64,000 nt of DNA from Gammaproteobacteria bacterium (GCA_021772935.1 JAJFLA010000032.1:1-64000); one strand, 5' to 3'; positions 19,397 to 29,733 are shown, numbered from the stretch's first letter. Made by a program: numbers and translations. Notes: generated from the sequence alone by a model not told the origin.

Positions 19397-21067
19397 TCAC
19401 TCGCCGTTGATCATGGGCAGGTCAACCCCTCTTTCATTGGCGATCTCTACGGCATCGGTGTAACCGGCGTCTGCGTGGCGCATGACGCCGGTGCCTGGGT
19501 CAGCGGTTAACACACGACGCAAACGCTGATCTGCCATCTCTGTGCCGTCGGCGACACAAACCATGCCAGCGTGCTGGGAGTATCCAATACCCACACCACC
19601 ACCGTGATGAATAGAGACCCAACTGGCACCACAGGCAGTGTTCAGCATGGCATTGAGCAGTGGCCAGTCGGCAATGGCATCAGAACCATCCCGCATGGCT
19701 TCGGTCTCTCGATTGGGTGAGGCAACCGAACCGGTGTCCAAATGATCACGGCCGATCACGATGGGTGCTTTAAGTTTGCCTTCACGTACCAGTTGATTAA
19801 ATTTCAGCGCAGCTTTTGCACGTTCTCCATACTCAAGCCAACAAATTCTGGCTGGCAAGCCCTGGAAACTGATATGTTTCTGCGCCTTTTCAATCCAGCG
19901 CCTCAGGGAAATTTTTTCAGGAAACAAGGCCAGGATTGCATCGTCAGTTACGCGGATATCCTCAGGATCGCCAGACAAGGCTGCCCAACGGAAAGGGCCT
20001 GCCCCACGGCAGAATAATGGACGTATGTATGCAGGTACAAAACCTGGAAAATCAAACGCTTCTGGCATGTCACGGTGATCGGCAACCTGACCCCTCAGGT
20101 TGTTGCCATAGTCAAAGCAGATGGCGCCACGTGATTTCATTTCAAGGATAGCGCGAACGTGCACCACCATCGAATCAAGTACTTTGTTGTCATAGGTTTC
20201 CGGCGCTGACTTGCGCAGACGCGCTGCGTCTTCAAGCGAGTAACCAATGGGAATATAACCTTCACGCAAATCATGGGCAGAGGTCTGATCGGTAATGATG
20301 TCCGGCACAACGTTGCGGCGTACGAGTTCAGGTAAAACCTCGGCAATATTTCCGAGCAGTGCCACCGAGACTGGTGTATCGGAACGCTCAATGATCTCAA
20401 GTGCTTCATCAAGGCTTTCTGTCATACGATCACAGTATCCTGTCTCAACACGACGCTGGATACGCCACGGGTCCACCTCCACCGCAAGACAGTTACTTTC
20501 ATTCATGGTACAGGCCAGAGGTTGTGCACCACCCATCCCGCCAAGACCTGCAGTGACCGTCAGACGGCCACGTAGACTGCCACTAAAATGTTGATTTGCA
20601 CATTCGGCAAACGTTTCATAGGTTCCCTGCACTATGCCCTGAGAACCAATATAAATCCATGAGCCTGCAGTCATCTGGCCATACATGGTCAGGCCCTTTT
20701 CCTCAAGATCCCGGAACACATCCCAGTTACCCCAGCGTGGGACCAGATTGGAATTTGCGATCAAGACCCGCGGGGCTTCTTCATGGGTGCGAAAAACACC
20801 CACTGGTTTGCCACTTTGTATCAGTAGTGTTTCATCATTCTCAAGACGTTTGAGCGTGGAGATAATTCTTTCCAGACAAGCATGGTTGCGGGCCGCTTTG
20901 CCAGTACCACCATAAACAATCAACTCTTCCGGTTTTTCGGCAACATCCGGATCCAGATTGTTCATCAACATGCGCATGGCGGCTTCCTGGTGCCAGCCTT
21001 TACAGCTAATCTGCGAGCCCCGCGGCGCCCTTATTTGTGCCTTTAATGGTGCATTTTTTGTGTTCAT
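19397..21067 (-). CDS. hutU: Urocanate hydratase
   Basis: 556 residues, normal length. Urocanase adds water to urocanate using tightly bound NAD+. Family blocks include [35 protein letters not shown], the [17 protein letters not shown] stretch and the end segment [19 protein letters not shown]. First gene of the hut operon, divergent from dsbB. A TATAAT box and a short palindrome lie upstream. No regulator (hutC) is adjacent. Confidence 0.96.
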   Translation of the reverse strand: MNTKNAPLKAQIRAPRGSQISCKGWHQEAAMRMLMNNLDPDVAEKPEELIVYGGTGKAARNHACLERIISTLKRLENDETLLIQSGKPVGVFRTHEEAPRVLIANSNLVPRWGNWDVFRDLEEKGLTMYGQMTAGSWIYIGSQGIVQGTYETFAECANQHFSGSLRGRLTVTAGLGGMGGAQPLACTMNESNCLAVEVDPWRIQRRVETGYCDRMTESLDEALEIIERSDTPVSVALLGNIAEVLPELVRRNVVPDIITDQTSAHDLREGYIPIGYSLEDAARLRKSAPETYDNKVLDSMVVHVRAILEMKSRGAICFDYGNNLRGQVADHRDMPEAFDFPGFVPAYIRPLFCRGAGPFRWAALSGDPEDIRVTDDAILALFPEKISLRRWIEKAQKHISFQGLPARICWLEYGERAKAALKFNQLVREGKLKAPIVIGRDHLDTGSVASPNRETEAMRDGSDAIADWPLLNAMLNTACGASWVSIHHGGGVGIGYSQHAGMVCVADGTEMADQRLRRVLTADPGTGVMRHADAGYTDAVEIANERGVDLPMINGE

Positions 21068-21102
21068 TACTGTACAGTCACTGTCCTGAAACGAATTGTT
21101 GA

Positions 21103-21108
21103 ATTATA
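21103..21108 (-). promoter_or_regulatory. Candidate -10 box of the hut operon
   Basis: On the minus strand a perfect TATAAT lies about 35 bases upstream of the hutU ATG. No good -35 hexamer is found at 16-18 bases, which may mean activator dependence. Between this box and the start codon is the exact 10-bp palindrome ACTGTACAGT (21069-21078), a possible repressor site. Confidence 0.4.
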
Positions 21109-21160
21109 ACAGTGAAAACAACATTAACTGTCACCTCTCTGGCAACTGTATGGAAGATAA

Positions 21161-21661
21161 ATGTTGAGTAAAATAAGACCAAGAATATGGTATATATGGG
21201 TGGCTTTATGTTGTATGTCGCTGCTTGGTTTTGCGCTGTATAATCAGTATGTTAACTATCTTGATCCCTGTCCGTTGTGTGTTTTTCAACGGCTGGCTTT
21301 CTTCTGGATGGGGGCTTTTGCATTGTTGGCCTCAGGGCATAATCCGGGCCAGATCGGGCAGCGAATATACGCCTGGCTGATTGTGATTGGTGCGATCTTC
21401 GGTGCCTTCATAGCCGGTCGCCATACCTGGTTACAGCATTTACCTGCTGGGGACGTACCAGAGTGCGGTCCAGGATTAAATTACATGCTGGAAAATTTTC
21501 CGTTGATGGAGGTGCTTTCAACGGTGCTTCACGGATCGGGAAGTTGCGCTGAAGTAAAGTGGTCTTTTATGGGTCTGAGTATGCCGATGTGGACTTTTGT
21601 TTGGTATACCGGATTGGGTTTGGTTACTTTATGGGTCGTTTACCGCCCAGCAAAGTTGTGA
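21161..21661 (+). CDS. dsbB: Disulfide bond formation protein DsbB
   Basis: 166 residues. DsbB is an inner-membrane protein with four helices that reoxidises DsbA and passes electrons to quinone. The first periplasmic loop has the redox pair in DPCPLCVFQRL (CPLC), and the second has two cysteines, one in PECGPGLN and one in GSGSCAEVKW. The Arg after the first pair that helps quinone binding is present. DsbA is not in the window. Confidence 0.94.
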   Translation: MLSKIRPRIWYIWVALCCMSLLGFALYNQYVNYLDPCPLCVFQRLAFFWMGAFALLASGHNPGQIGQRIYAWLIVIGAIFGAFIAGRHTWLQHLPAGDVPECGPGLNYMLENFPLMEVLSTVLHGSGSCAEVKWSFMGLSMPMWTFVWYTGLGLVTLWVVYRPAKL

Positions 21662-21700
21662 GGCAAGAAACATGAGATACAAAAAGGTGAGATTGAATTG

Positions 21701-23080
21701 ATGAGCAAGGCGACGGAGTATGTGGACACTTTGCCAGAGAATATTGGCTGGCAGCCAGATTCGTGGCAATCACGGCAGGCACAGCAACAGGCGACTTATC
21801 CTGATGCGGCGGCGTTGCAAGCAACACTTGCTGAATTATCAAGTTTGCCGCCGCTGGTGACGTCATGGGAGATACTATCCTTAAAAAAGCAGATCGCCGA
21901 GGCACAAGCTGGTAACCGATTCTTTTTGCAGGGTGGTGACTGTGCAGAAAGCTTTGCCGAATGTAATTCGGAAGTCATCACTAACCGTCTGAAAGTACTT
22001 TTGCAAATGAGTCTCGCTTTGACCCATGGACTGCAGAAGCCGGTTGTCCGGGTTGGGCGCTTTGCCGGTCAGTACGCCAAACCACGCTCATCGGATGTTG
22101 AGACACGCGCTGGTCTGACCTTGCCCAGTTATCGTGGTGACCTGGTGAATTCAGTTGAATTCACACCTGAGGCAAGGCAACCGGATCCGCGGCGTCTGAT
22201 CCAGGGTCATGCCTGTTCATCAATGACAATGAATTTTGTCCGCGCACTGGTTGATGGAGGCTTTGCCGATTTGCATCACCCCGAGTATTGGAATTTGAGC
22301 TGGGTTGAGCATTCACCACTTGCCGACGAGTTCCAACGTCTGGCAGACAGCCTTGGTCGTGCAGTCAATTTCATGGAAACTATTTCAGGCCGTCGTGCAG
22401 GAAGTCTTAAGCGGGTAGACTTTTATACCTCACACGAAGCACTGCACTTGCATTACGAGCAGGCACTGACCCGTACTGTGCCACGACAGCAGGGCTGGTT
22501 TAATTTAACCACTCATTTCCCCTGGATTGGTATGCGTACCGCTGATGTAGATGGTGCGCATGTTGAGTACTTCAGAGGTATCCGTAACCCGATTGGTATT
22601 AAAGTGGGTCCCGGTGCTGATGCTACTCATCTTCGACGCTTGCTGGAAACACTCAACCCTGAATCTGAGGCAGGCCGCATGGTGCTGATCCACAGAATGG
22701 GTGCATCTCATATCGAAACCACGTTACCGCCATTGATCAGAGCAGCTCAAGACTCAGACTCTCCGGTTTTGTGGGTGTGTGATCCGATGCACGGCAATAC
22801 AGAGACCACGACATCAGGTATCAAGACACGCAGATTCCGCAATATTATGAGTGAAATGGAAATGGCCATCGAGCTTCATCACCAGCATGGTTCGCAGCTT
22901 GGTGGTGCGCATCTGGAGCTGACTGGCGAAGATGTCACGGAATGTACCGGTGGCGCAAGAAACCTGGGAGAGGCTGATTTAAAACGGGCTTATAAATCGA
23001 TTGTGGATCCCCGTCTTAATTACGAGCAGGCCTTAGAATTGGCCATGCTGATCGTCAGCAAGTTTGAAAAGCTGGATTAG
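21701..23080 (+). CDS. 3-deoxy-7-phosphoheptulonate synthase, class II
   Basis: 459 residues from ATG 21701 (a TTG directly before it is rejected). The enzyme condenses phosphoenolpyruvate and erythrose 4-phosphate, the first step of the shikimate pathway. Class II markers are FFLQGGDCAESFAEC, the RVGRFAGQYAKPRS block, GVDG-type THFPWIGMRTADVDGAHVEY, and CDPMHGNT. It is unrelated in length and sequence to the AroF/G/H enzymes of E. coli. Feedback behaviour cannot be deduced. Followed closely (6 bases) by the M61 peptidase gene. Confidence 0.94.
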   Translation: MSKATEYVDTLPENIGWQPDSWQSRQAQQQATYPDAAALQATLAELSSLPPLVTSWEILSLKKQIAEAQAGNRFFLQGGDCAESFAECNSEVITNRLKVLLQMSLALTHGLQKPVVRVGRFAGQYAKPRSSDVETRAGLTLPSYRGDLVNSVEFTPEARQPDPRRLIQGHACSSMTMNFVRALVDGGFADLHHPEYWNLSWVEHSPLADEFQRLADSLGRAVNFMETISGRRAGSLKRVDFYTSHEALHLHYEQALTRTVPRQQGWFNLTTHFPWIGMRTADVDGAHVEYFRGIRNPIGIKVGPGADATHLRRLLETLNPESEAGRMVLIHRMGASHIETTLPPLIRAAQDSDSPVLWVCDPMHGNTETTTSGIKTRRFRNIMSEMEMAIELHHQHGSQLGGAHLELTGEDVTECTGGARNLGEADLKRAYKSIVDPRLNYEQALELAMLIVSKFEKLD

Positions 23081-23086
23081 TACGCG

Positions 23087-24940
23087 TTGTTGTTGAAAGT
23101 AGCATTGGGTTGGAGCCGCAAGTGGGGGTACTTGATGCCTTTCCTTTTTCTTGTGGTTTTGTTTTTGATGCCGCAGGCGGTCTCAGCAGCTGGTGAAGTA
23201 CGTCATTCGCTAAGTTACCCAAAGCACAAAGAGCAACTCATTTTGGTGCGCTCTGAATTTCCGGTCACTACTGCAGTAACAGAGTTGATCATGCCTAACT
23301 GGACCCCCGGATCATACTCGATACAGAATTATGCTGCCAACGTGGATCGCATTTCGGCCGTTTCCGGGGATGGCACTGCACTACAAGTACAGAAAATCAG
23401 CAAAGACCGTTGGCAGGTCAATACAAGTCAAGTTGGAAAACTGGTCGTTCATTACGAAGTGTTCACACCAAAGATCAATGTCAATGCCAGTTGGGCGAGC
23501 AGGGCGTTTTCTCTCATCAATGGCGCATCGGTTTTTCTTTACACGGCCCAGAGTCGCAATCTGCCTCAGTTGTTAAGCATTGTTGCTGACAAGGATAGAG
23601 GTGAGGTGTTCACGGCCATGCCGCTTGCCCAGGATGGCAGTAGTTATCAGGCGGATAACTATGATGAATTAGTCGATAACCCAGTGGCTGTGGCCAAAGC
23701 ACCCTCCTACCACTTCAGCTACAAAAAACAGGACTATGTGCTGTTAAATGTGGGTGATAATGAGTTCTGGGATGGTGAACAGGCTGCACAGGATGTTAAA
23801 AAGATTGTCGCTGAAACACAATCATTTTGGCGAACCAATCCACTTAAAAGACCCTATTGGTTCTTGAATTTTGCCGTTGAAGGCAGTGGGGGGCTTGAAC
23901 ATGATCATAGTACGGTGATGATGACGGGTCGTCGACAAATGCGTGACCGTGACAACTACATTAAATGGTTGGGTATTGTCGCACATGAGTTCTTCCATGT
24001 ATGGAATGTCCGCCGCATGCGCCCGCTTGAACTGGCCCGCTATGATTATCAGCATGAGCAATATACCAGCCAGCTGTGGCTTGCTGAAGGGCTGACCAGT
24101 TTTTATGACAACTTGTTGATGTCGCGTGCCGCTTTGATAGAGCCAGAAGAGTACATGGCACTACTAGCCCAAGACATATACCGTCTTGAGACGACGCCAG
24201 GCAGATTGTTACGTCCGGTTACAGAAGCGTCTATGGACACATGGATTCGTCACTACCAGCCCAATGCCAACTCGATCAACAGCACCATCAGCTACTATAC
24301 AAAAGGCGCTGTCATCGGCTTTGTGCTTGATACCTATCTCAGGAAGGAAAGCAAAGGCCGCCACAATCTGGATCAGGTGATGCGAAAAATGTATAGCTTA
24401 CACGCCAATAAGCCATACAACAGTGGTGCCTTTAAAAAAGTGCTTGTTGATGTGGGTGGCTCGGAAGCAGGGGCCTTTCTTCAGTCTTTGTTAACAACAA
24501 CCATCGAGCTCGATGTTGATGTTGCGCTTGACTGGTATGGACTCAGGCTTGAACGTGGCGTGACTACAACATCGGATGGACAGAACGGGCAACAGCAGGA
24601 GATCGGCTTTGGTGTGATCTGGGATGAGGATAGACCGGGACTGGTAGTTAAAGCGGTACGCGCTGGTAGTGGTGGCTCCATCGCAGGCTTAATGCCCCAG
24701 GATGAAATATTGGCCATTGGCGATGAGAGGCTTACGCCTGATACACTGAAAAGCTTGATGACTAGTTTTTACCCAGGCGAAGAAACCACTCTTTTGATAT
24801 CACGCCGTGGCAGGATTATCAGTCTCGATATCAAGTTGGACACAGCCATTCCGGAACGGTTTGATATTGTGCTGCAGGCCGGTTTTAGAAAACGCCATAT
24901 CAAGCGTTTGCAAAGTCTATTGGGTCAAGCCCTGCAATAG
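23087..24940 (+). CDS. Secreted M61-family metallopeptidase with PDZ domain
   Basis: 617 residues if the TTG at 23087 is the start; an ATG at 23135 would give 601. An N-terminal hydrophobic stretch ending in AVSA is a likely signal peptide, so the protein is exported. An immunoglobulin-like N-terminal domain is followed by the zinc motif HEFFHVWNVRRMRP and the downstream glutamate region WLAEGLTSFYDNL. A PDZ-like domain sits near the C-terminus (RPGLVVKAVRAGSGG). Relatives are glycyl aminopeptidases; the substrate is unknown. Confidence 0.88.
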   Translation: MLLKVALGWSRKWGYLMPFLFLVVLFLMPQAVSAAGEVRHSLSYPKHKEQLILVRSEFPVTTAVTELIMPNWTPGSYSIQNYAANVDRISAVSGDGTALQVQKISKDRWQVNTSQVGKLVVHYEVFTPKINVNASWASRAFSLINGASVFLYTAQSRNLPQLLSIVADKDRGEVFTAMPLAQDGSSYQADNYDELVDNPVAVAKAPSYHFSYKKQDYVLLNVGDNEFWDGEQAAQDVKKIVAETQSFWRTNPLKRPYWFLNFAVEGSGGLEHDHSTVMMTGRRQMRDRDNYIKWLGIVAHEFFHVWNVRRMRPLELARYDYQHEQYTSQLWLAEGLTSFYDNLLMSRAALIEPEEYMALLAQDIYRLETTPGRLLRPVTEASMDTWIRHYQPNANSINSTISYYTKGAVIGFVLDTYLRKESKGRHNLDQVMRKMYSLHANKPYNSGAFKKVLVDVGGSEAGAFLQSLLTTTIELDVDVALDWYGLRLERGVTTTSDGQNGQQQEIGFGVIWDEDRPGLVVKAVRAGSGGSIAGLMPQDEILAIGDERLTPDTLKSLMTSFYPGEETTLLISRRGRIISLDIKLDTAIPERFDIVLQAGFRKRHIKRLQSLLGQALQ

Positions 24941-24972
24941 CTCAAGTCCTCTCAGGTGGTTTTCGAGGTGGT

Positions 24973-26814
24973 TCAGGCTTCCAGTTTTTTGGCAGTCCGT
25001 CCGGCCGCTTTGCGTTCGTGTTCCTTCAGGTGAAGCTTGCGGATTCGTATGGATTTGGGTGTTACTTCGACCAGTTCATCGTCCTGGATAAATTCGAGTG
25101 ACTGTTCCAGGGTCATGATATGTGGTGTTGCCAGCAGTACGTTGTCGTCTTTGATGACTGTTCGGATATTGGTTAACTGCTTGGCTTTCAGCGGATTGAC
25201 CGTGAGATCATTGCCCCGATTATGGATACCAATGAGCTGGCCTTCATAGATATCAACGCCGCTTTCAATAATCATACGGCCACGCTCCTGCAGGTTGAAC
25301 AGCGCATAGGCCACAGCCTTGCCGGTACTGTTGGAAATCAGGACACCGTTGTTACGAGTTGATATTGGAGTTGGATTATAAGGTCCATAGTTCTCAAAAG
25401 TATGAAACAACAGCCCGGTTCCTGCTGTGACAGTGCGGAACTCTGACTGAAACCCGATCAATCCGCGTGCCGGAATGATGTAATCCATACGAATACGGCC
25501 TTTGCCGTCGGGTTGCATATCCTGTAACACACCACGTCGTTGCCCAAGCCGTTCCATGACCGCACCCTGGTAGTCGGCTTCCAGATCGACGACCAGTAGC
25601 TCATAGGGTTCCTGGGTCTCACCATTTTCAGTATGAAGGATAACTTCCGGTCTGGAAATCGCCATTTCATAGCCTTCCCGCCGCATGGTTTCAATCAGGA
25701 TGGAAAGATGCAGTTCGCCACGTCCGGATACACGAAATTTTTCCGCATCTGTGGTTTCTTCAATTCTCAAAGCGACGTTGTGGCTGGCTTCACGCAGCAG
25801 TCGTTCGCGTAGCTGTCGGCTGGTCAGGTATTTGCCCTCTTTTCCTGAAAATGGCGAACTATTTACGCGAAAGGTCATACTGATGGTGGGTTCGTCCACC
25901 GTCAATGGTGGTAGGGCATGTACTGCTTCGCGGTCACACAAAGTGTCCGATATACGCAAGTTTTCCACACCGGTTACCGCAATAATGTCACCCGCATTGG
26001 CTTCAGCTGTTTCCACGCGCTTAAGACCGCGAAAACCTAACACCTGCAGGATACGTGCATTGTGTTGTTCGCCGTAACGATCAATGACAGTTATTCTCTG
26101 GTTGGGTTTGACACTGCCACGTTGTATCCGGCCAATCCCTATTACGCCGACATAGGTGTTGTAATCCAGCGTGGTAACACGCATCTGGAACGGTCCGTCC
26201 AGATCCACTTCGGGTGGATTGACTTCATTTACAATAGTCTCAAATAAGGGTGTCATATCGCCTTCGCGAACGTTGTCTTCAAGACCGGCATAGCCTTCCA
26301 GAGCTGAGGCGTAGACGACCGGAAAGTCCAATTGTTCTTCGCTCGCTCCCAACTTGTCAAACAGCTCAAAAGTTTGATCCAGTACCCAGTGAGGCCGTGC
26401 TCCATCGCGGTCAACCTTGTTAATGACTACGATCGGGCGGAAACCCATCTCGAAAGCCTTCTGGGTTACAAATCGGGTTTGAGGCATGGGGCCGTCAACG
26501 GCGTCCACCAATAGCAGGACAGAATCCACCATGCTCAGGATACGTTCAACTTCGCCTCCAAAATCTGCATGGCCTGGTGTATCGACGATGTTAATACGGT
26601 ATTGATCTTCGCCCTTGCTCCAGTTGATGGCGGTATTTTTTGACAGGATAGTGATGCCACGTTCTTTTTCCAGCTCATTGGAATCCATAGCGCGGTCTAG
26701 TGTGGCCGCGTGCTCACCCAGCGTTCCGGATTGCTGTAGCAACTGGTCGACCAGTGTGGTTTTGCCATGATCAACGTGGGCGATAATGGCGATATTTCTG
26801 AGAGTTTTTATCAC
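24973..26814 (-). CDS. typA: Translational GTPase TypA/BipA
   Basis: 613 residues from the GTG at 26814, which begins [19 protein letters not shown] and aligns with the E. coli start; a TTG four codons earlier is an alternative. TypA is an EF-G-like GTPase that binds ribosomes and helps 50S assembly at low temperature or stress. G motifs are [22 protein letters not shown] and NKVDRDGA. The C-terminal domain carries [12 protein letters not shown] and [16 protein letters not shown]. Confidence 0.96.
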   Translation of the reverse strand: MIKTLRNIAIIAHVDHGKTTLVDQLLQQSGTLGEHAATLDRAMDSNELEKERGITILSKNTAINWSKGEDQYRINIVDTPGHADFGGEVERILSMVDSVLLLVDAVDGPMPQTRFVTQKAFEMGFRPIVVINKVDRDGARPHWVLDQTFELFDKLGASEEQLDFPVVYASALEGYAGLEDNVREGDMTPLFETIVNEVNPPEVDLDGPFQMRVTTLDYNTYVGVIGIGRIQRGSVKPNQRITVIDRYGEQHNARILQVLGFRGLKRVETAEANAGDIIAVTGVENLRISDTLCDREAVHALPPLTVDEPTISMTFRVNSSPFSGKEGKYLTSRQLRERLLREASHNVALRIEETTDAEKFRVSGRGELHLSILIETMRREGYEMAISRPEVILHTENGETQEPYELLVVDLEADYQGAVMERLGQRRGVLQDMQPDGKGRIRMDYIIPARGLIGFQSEFRTVTAGTGLLFHTFENYGPYNPTPISTRNNGVLISNSTGKAVAYALFNLQERGRMIIESGVDIYEGQLIGIHNRGNDLTVNPLKAKQLTNIRTVIKDDNVLLATPHIMTLEQSLEFIQDDELVEVTPKSIRIRKLHLKEHERKAAGRTAKKLEA

Positions 26815-27035
26815 GGTGGATTCCAATTAGCTAAGCGCGCGCAAGTTACACCCTTTCCTTGTTTTAAGCAATGTTTTTAATGAAAAAACAGTAAGATAAA
26901 TAGAGTTGCGAAGCCTTACCCCAGCGACTGTACCCGTCGTATTCAGGCGAATCGCTTTACAACTGAGTGGTTGTGGTAATTTAATGCTGTGCTTTCAAAT
27001 TGATAAAGTGCGGTTTGACTCTGGTGTCTCTGGTT

Positions 27036-28166
27036 TTAAGCGGTCTTGAAACCCAGTTGCCTGAGTTGACAGGTCTCTGTTTCCGATCTGGTCTGGATAA
27101 GATGAGATTTGAATTCTCTTCGTGATGGATAGCTAGCCCTGATTCTGTCGATTTGTATTTCTCCCTCTGCGGGCTGTGACCGCGTCGCCGCCCTTAGTGC
27201 AGTGTCATCCCTGAGAACCGGACAGCTCGATTGAATGGCTTGCTGTAAGACCTGGTCGGCAGGTAATGATTGTGGAAAATTTAGTGCTACAGCATGAGTA
27301 TTTGCTGGCGGCAGGTCACCAGTCTCGAATGAGAATATTTTACAAAATGCCTGGTAAATCATTTCCGTGCCTGCCTGTTTGCCTTCAAGGCTGTACCCGG
27401 CAACATGTGGGGTCGCAACGCATACCGCCTCCAACCATTCTTGTTTGATGGTTGGCTCATCTGGCCAGACATCCAGTGCTGCGTGCAATCGTCCTGACAA
27501 GAGCTGTGAGTACAGACCTGATTTTTCGATCACAGAACCCCGTGATGTGTTGATCAACAATGTGCCGGGGTATAGTGTTTGCAACAGCTTCTGGTCAAAA
27601 AGGTTTTCAGTGGGATGATTGCCGGTCCGGGTCAACGGCACGTGCAGACTGATGATGCTGTTTGCACAGACTTCAGGCATCGAAACCAATTGTTCAACGC
27701 CTGCCTCCTGCAAAGGTGGATCACAGGCCCTGACTGGGATTTCAAGGGCCTTCAACAGATGTTCAAGACGCCGTCCGACATTGCCGCGACCAATAATACC
27801 AACGCGTTGTTGTCTGAACGGTTTCTGCAATCGCTCACAGGCCAACCACATCATCGCCAGCGTATACTGGGCGGCCGAATCAGCATTGCACCCTGGTGCA
27901 TGCGCCCAACTAATGTTGTTCTTCTCCAACCATGTCGTGTCGAGATGGTCAATTCCTATTGTTGCACTGCCAACAAAGCGTATGCCGGTCCCTTCCAGCA
28001 GATCCTGATCAACTCGTGTAACAGATCTAACCAACAGAACGTCTGCTTCTGCCAGGTCGGCATTACAGAGCTCTCTGCCAGCGAGAAACCGTACATCACC
28101 GTGCTGGCCAAAAGTTTCGGCAACAAGGGGTATATTACTGTCAGCAATTATTTTCATTTTTAACAT
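27036..28166 (-). CDS. pdxB: 4-phosphoerythronate dehydrogenase PdxB
   Basis: 376 residues from ATG 28166 (an ATG at 28157 is also possible; GAGAG favours 28166). PdxB oxidises 4-phosphoerythronate in pyridoxal 5'-phosphate synthesis. It is a D-isomer 2-hydroxyacid dehydrogenase: the motifs SATIGIDHLD, APGCNADSAAQY, VGIIGRGNVGRRLE, INTSRGSVIE and LDVWPDEP are present. The C-terminal dimerisation domain ends with RIRASYPSRREFKSH. Divergent from the FabD-like gene. Confidence 0.93.
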   Translation of the reverse strand: MLKMKIIADSNIPLVAETFGQHGDVRFLAGRELCNADLAEADVLLVRSVTRVDQDLLEGTGIRFVGSATIGIDHLDTTWLEKNNISWAHAPGCNADSAAQYTLAMMWLACERLQKPFRQQRVGIIGRGNVGRRLEHLLKALEIPVRACDPPLQEAGVEQLVSMPEVCANSIISLHVPLTRTGNHPTENLFDQKLLQTLYPGTLLINTSRGSVIEKSGLYSQLLSGRLHAALDVWPDEPTIKQEWLEAVCVATPHVAGYSLEGKQAGTEMIYQAFCKIFSFETGDLPPANTHAVALNFPQSLPADQVLQQAIQSSCPVLRDDTALRAATRSQPAEGEIQIDRIRASYPSRREFKSHLIQTRSETETCQLRQLGFKTA

Positions 28167-28282
28167 AACTCTCAAAGCAATAAATCTATATGAATTGACA
28201 TGCACTTTTTTTCGATTGTACAGAGTATATTCCAATCGATAAGTGAGTCTGAAAAGAAAAGCATGAGTGGCTGGAGTGTCAA

Positions 28283-28297
28283 CTTGTCCCGGACAAG
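28283..28297. promoter_or_regulatory. Exact 15-bp palindrome upstream of the FabD-like gene
   Basis: CTTGTCC and GGACAAG flank a single central C. The site is 70 bases upstream of the FabD-like GTG start and 116 upstream of the pdxB start, in the divergent intergenic region. This is the right form and place for an operator of a dimeric regulator, but no regulator gene is adjacent and no known motif is recognised. Confidence 0.45.
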
Positions 28298-28366
28298 AAT
28301 CGGGCTTGCTTTCGTGGATGCTGCTGGCTATTCTAGCTAGCCCTCAATACTCCAGGTGCGAGAGCT

Positions 28367-29356
28367 GTGCTTGTTTGCGAACAAAAAGTGCTTTATGTCT
28401 TCCCTGGACAAGGGTCACAGTACGTAGGTATGGGTAGTGATCTCTATCACCAATATGCCAGCGCCAAAAAAATCTACGAAGAAGCTAGTGATGTTCTTGG
28501 TTACGATGTTGCCGAGCTTGCCTTTAATGACCCTCAACAACAGCTTAATCTAACGCGATTTACGCAACCGGTCTTGTTGACTCACTCCATTGCTTGCCTG
28601 GAAGTTTTCAGAGACCTGACCGATGATCGCCTGACCCCGGTTATGACAGCAGGACACAGCCTTGGTGAGTACTCAGCACTGGTTGCTGCGGAGGCCCTCA
28701 GTTTCCAAAGTGCTTTAAAACTGGTGCAAAAGCGTGGCGAGTTGATGGGCACATATGGTGAAGGTGAGATGACGGCTTTTCCACTCGATATCGATACCAT
28801 TCGCCCTATCGCCGAGCGCTACCATTGTGCGATTGCGGGTTGTAATTTGCCTCAACAGACGGTCGTTGGCGGTCGGGGTGAAGATCTGGCATTGCTTGAG
28901 CGTGAGGTTCAAGAACAATTTGCGCGAAAGCGTCCAGTAAGGTTGAAGACTGAGGGCGCCTTTCACACCTACTATATGGTTGAGGCCGCGTTGCATTACA
29001 GGTCTGTATTGGAAGCGGTCGAGTTTGATCTATCTAAAGTGAATGTATTGTCGAATTTCACAGGTGTTTGTCACAAACCTGATCCAGTAGACATTCGGGC
29101 GAGTCTTTTTTTTCAGTTGTTCCATCCGGTGTTATGGCATTCAAATCTTCAAACGGCGTTTGCTGATGGTATCAACCTGATCATTGAGTTGGGTGGGGGA
29201 ATCGGTGGCGCCACCGAACCTGAAGGCAAGCGTCCGAACCTGGAAGGCATGATCAAAAAGACCCTGCGCGCAGCCGATCATGAAGCACTTTATCTGGCAG
29301 GTATCAATGAGCAGACCCTTGGCAATATGGCGACTGTCGTAGGTGCTATCCAATAA
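28367..29356 (+). CDS. FabD-like acyltransferase of unknown role
   Basis: 329 residues, GTG start preceded by AGGTGCGAGAG. The fold is that of malonyl-CoA:ACP transacylase or polyketide AT domains: oxyanion motif PGQGSQ (residues 14-19), nucleophile Ser98 in GHSLG, Arg123, and catalytic His200 in EGAFHTYYM. Two differences stand out. The residues after the His (TYYM) are unlike the usual SPLM, and the C-terminal EIGPG loop is replaced by ELGGGIGGATEPEGKRPNLE. It lies outside any fatty acid gene cluster and upstream of the ABM and mutase genes. Substrate unknown; housekeeping FabD is probably elsewhere. Confidence 0.8.
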   Translation: MLVCEQKVLYVFPGQGSQYVGMGSDLYHQYASAKKIYEEASDVLGYDVAELAFNDPQQQLNLTRFTQPVLLTHSIACLEVFRDLTDDRLTPVMTAGHSLGEYSALVAAEALSFQSALKLVQKRGELMGTYGEGEMTAFPLDIDTIRPIAERYHCAIAGCNLPQQTVVGGRGEDLALLEREVQEQFARKRPVRLKTEGAFHTYYMVEAALHYRSVLEAVEFDLSKVNVLSNFTGVCHKPDPVDIRASLFFQLFHPVLWHSNLQTAFADGINLIIELGGGIGGATEPEGKRPNLEGMIKKTLRAADHEALYLAGINEQTLGNMATVVGAIQ

Positions 29357-29418
29357 TTGTTTCAAGCACTACCAGTCGATTGAACTCAGAACAAAAGATC
29401 GGGTAAAACCATCATAAA

Positions 29419-29733
29419 ATGATCATACGAATTGTAAAAATGGAATTTGAAGAAGGGCGAACTCCAGAGTTTTTAAATATATTCGCCGCGAGCAGAGATG
29501 AAATCAGGTCATTTCCTGGCTGTAGGCATCTTCAACTGTTACAAGCTGAAACAGATTCATGTGTTTTCTTTACCTATTCTCATTGGGAGAGAGAAGATGA
29601 TTTAAACACCTACCGCAGCTCTGATCTTTTTAAGGCGGTTTGGAGTGATACCAAAAAACTGTTTCGTACAGCACCAAAGGCATGGAGCCTTAGCGACCAG
29701 ACAGAAGTGATCATTAACAATATTAAAAGATGA
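29419..29733 (+). CDS. Small ABM-superfamily protein
   Basis: 104 residues. The pattern MIIRIVKMEFEEGRTPEF, FPGCRHLQLLQ, CVFFTYSHWEREDDLNTYR is that of the dimeric alpha/beta-barrel antibiotic biosynthesis monooxygenase superfamily. Members include quinone monooxygenases, heme oxygenase-like enzymes and many of unknown function, so no reaction is assigned. It lies between the FabD-like gene (62 bases) and the mutase gene (56 bases). Co-transcription with either is possible but unproven. Confidence 0.75.
   Translation: MIIRIVKMEFEEGRTPEFLNIFAASRDEIRSFPGCRHLQLLQAETDSCVFFTYSHWEREDDLNTYRSSDLFKAVWSDTKKLFRTAPKAWSLSDQTEVIINNIKR

Noticed and set aside
27006-27014. AAGTGCGGT, identical to the Pasteurellaceae DNA uptake core
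   Set aside because: Noticed only once in the window; a 9-mer can occur by chance and true uptake sequences are frequent.
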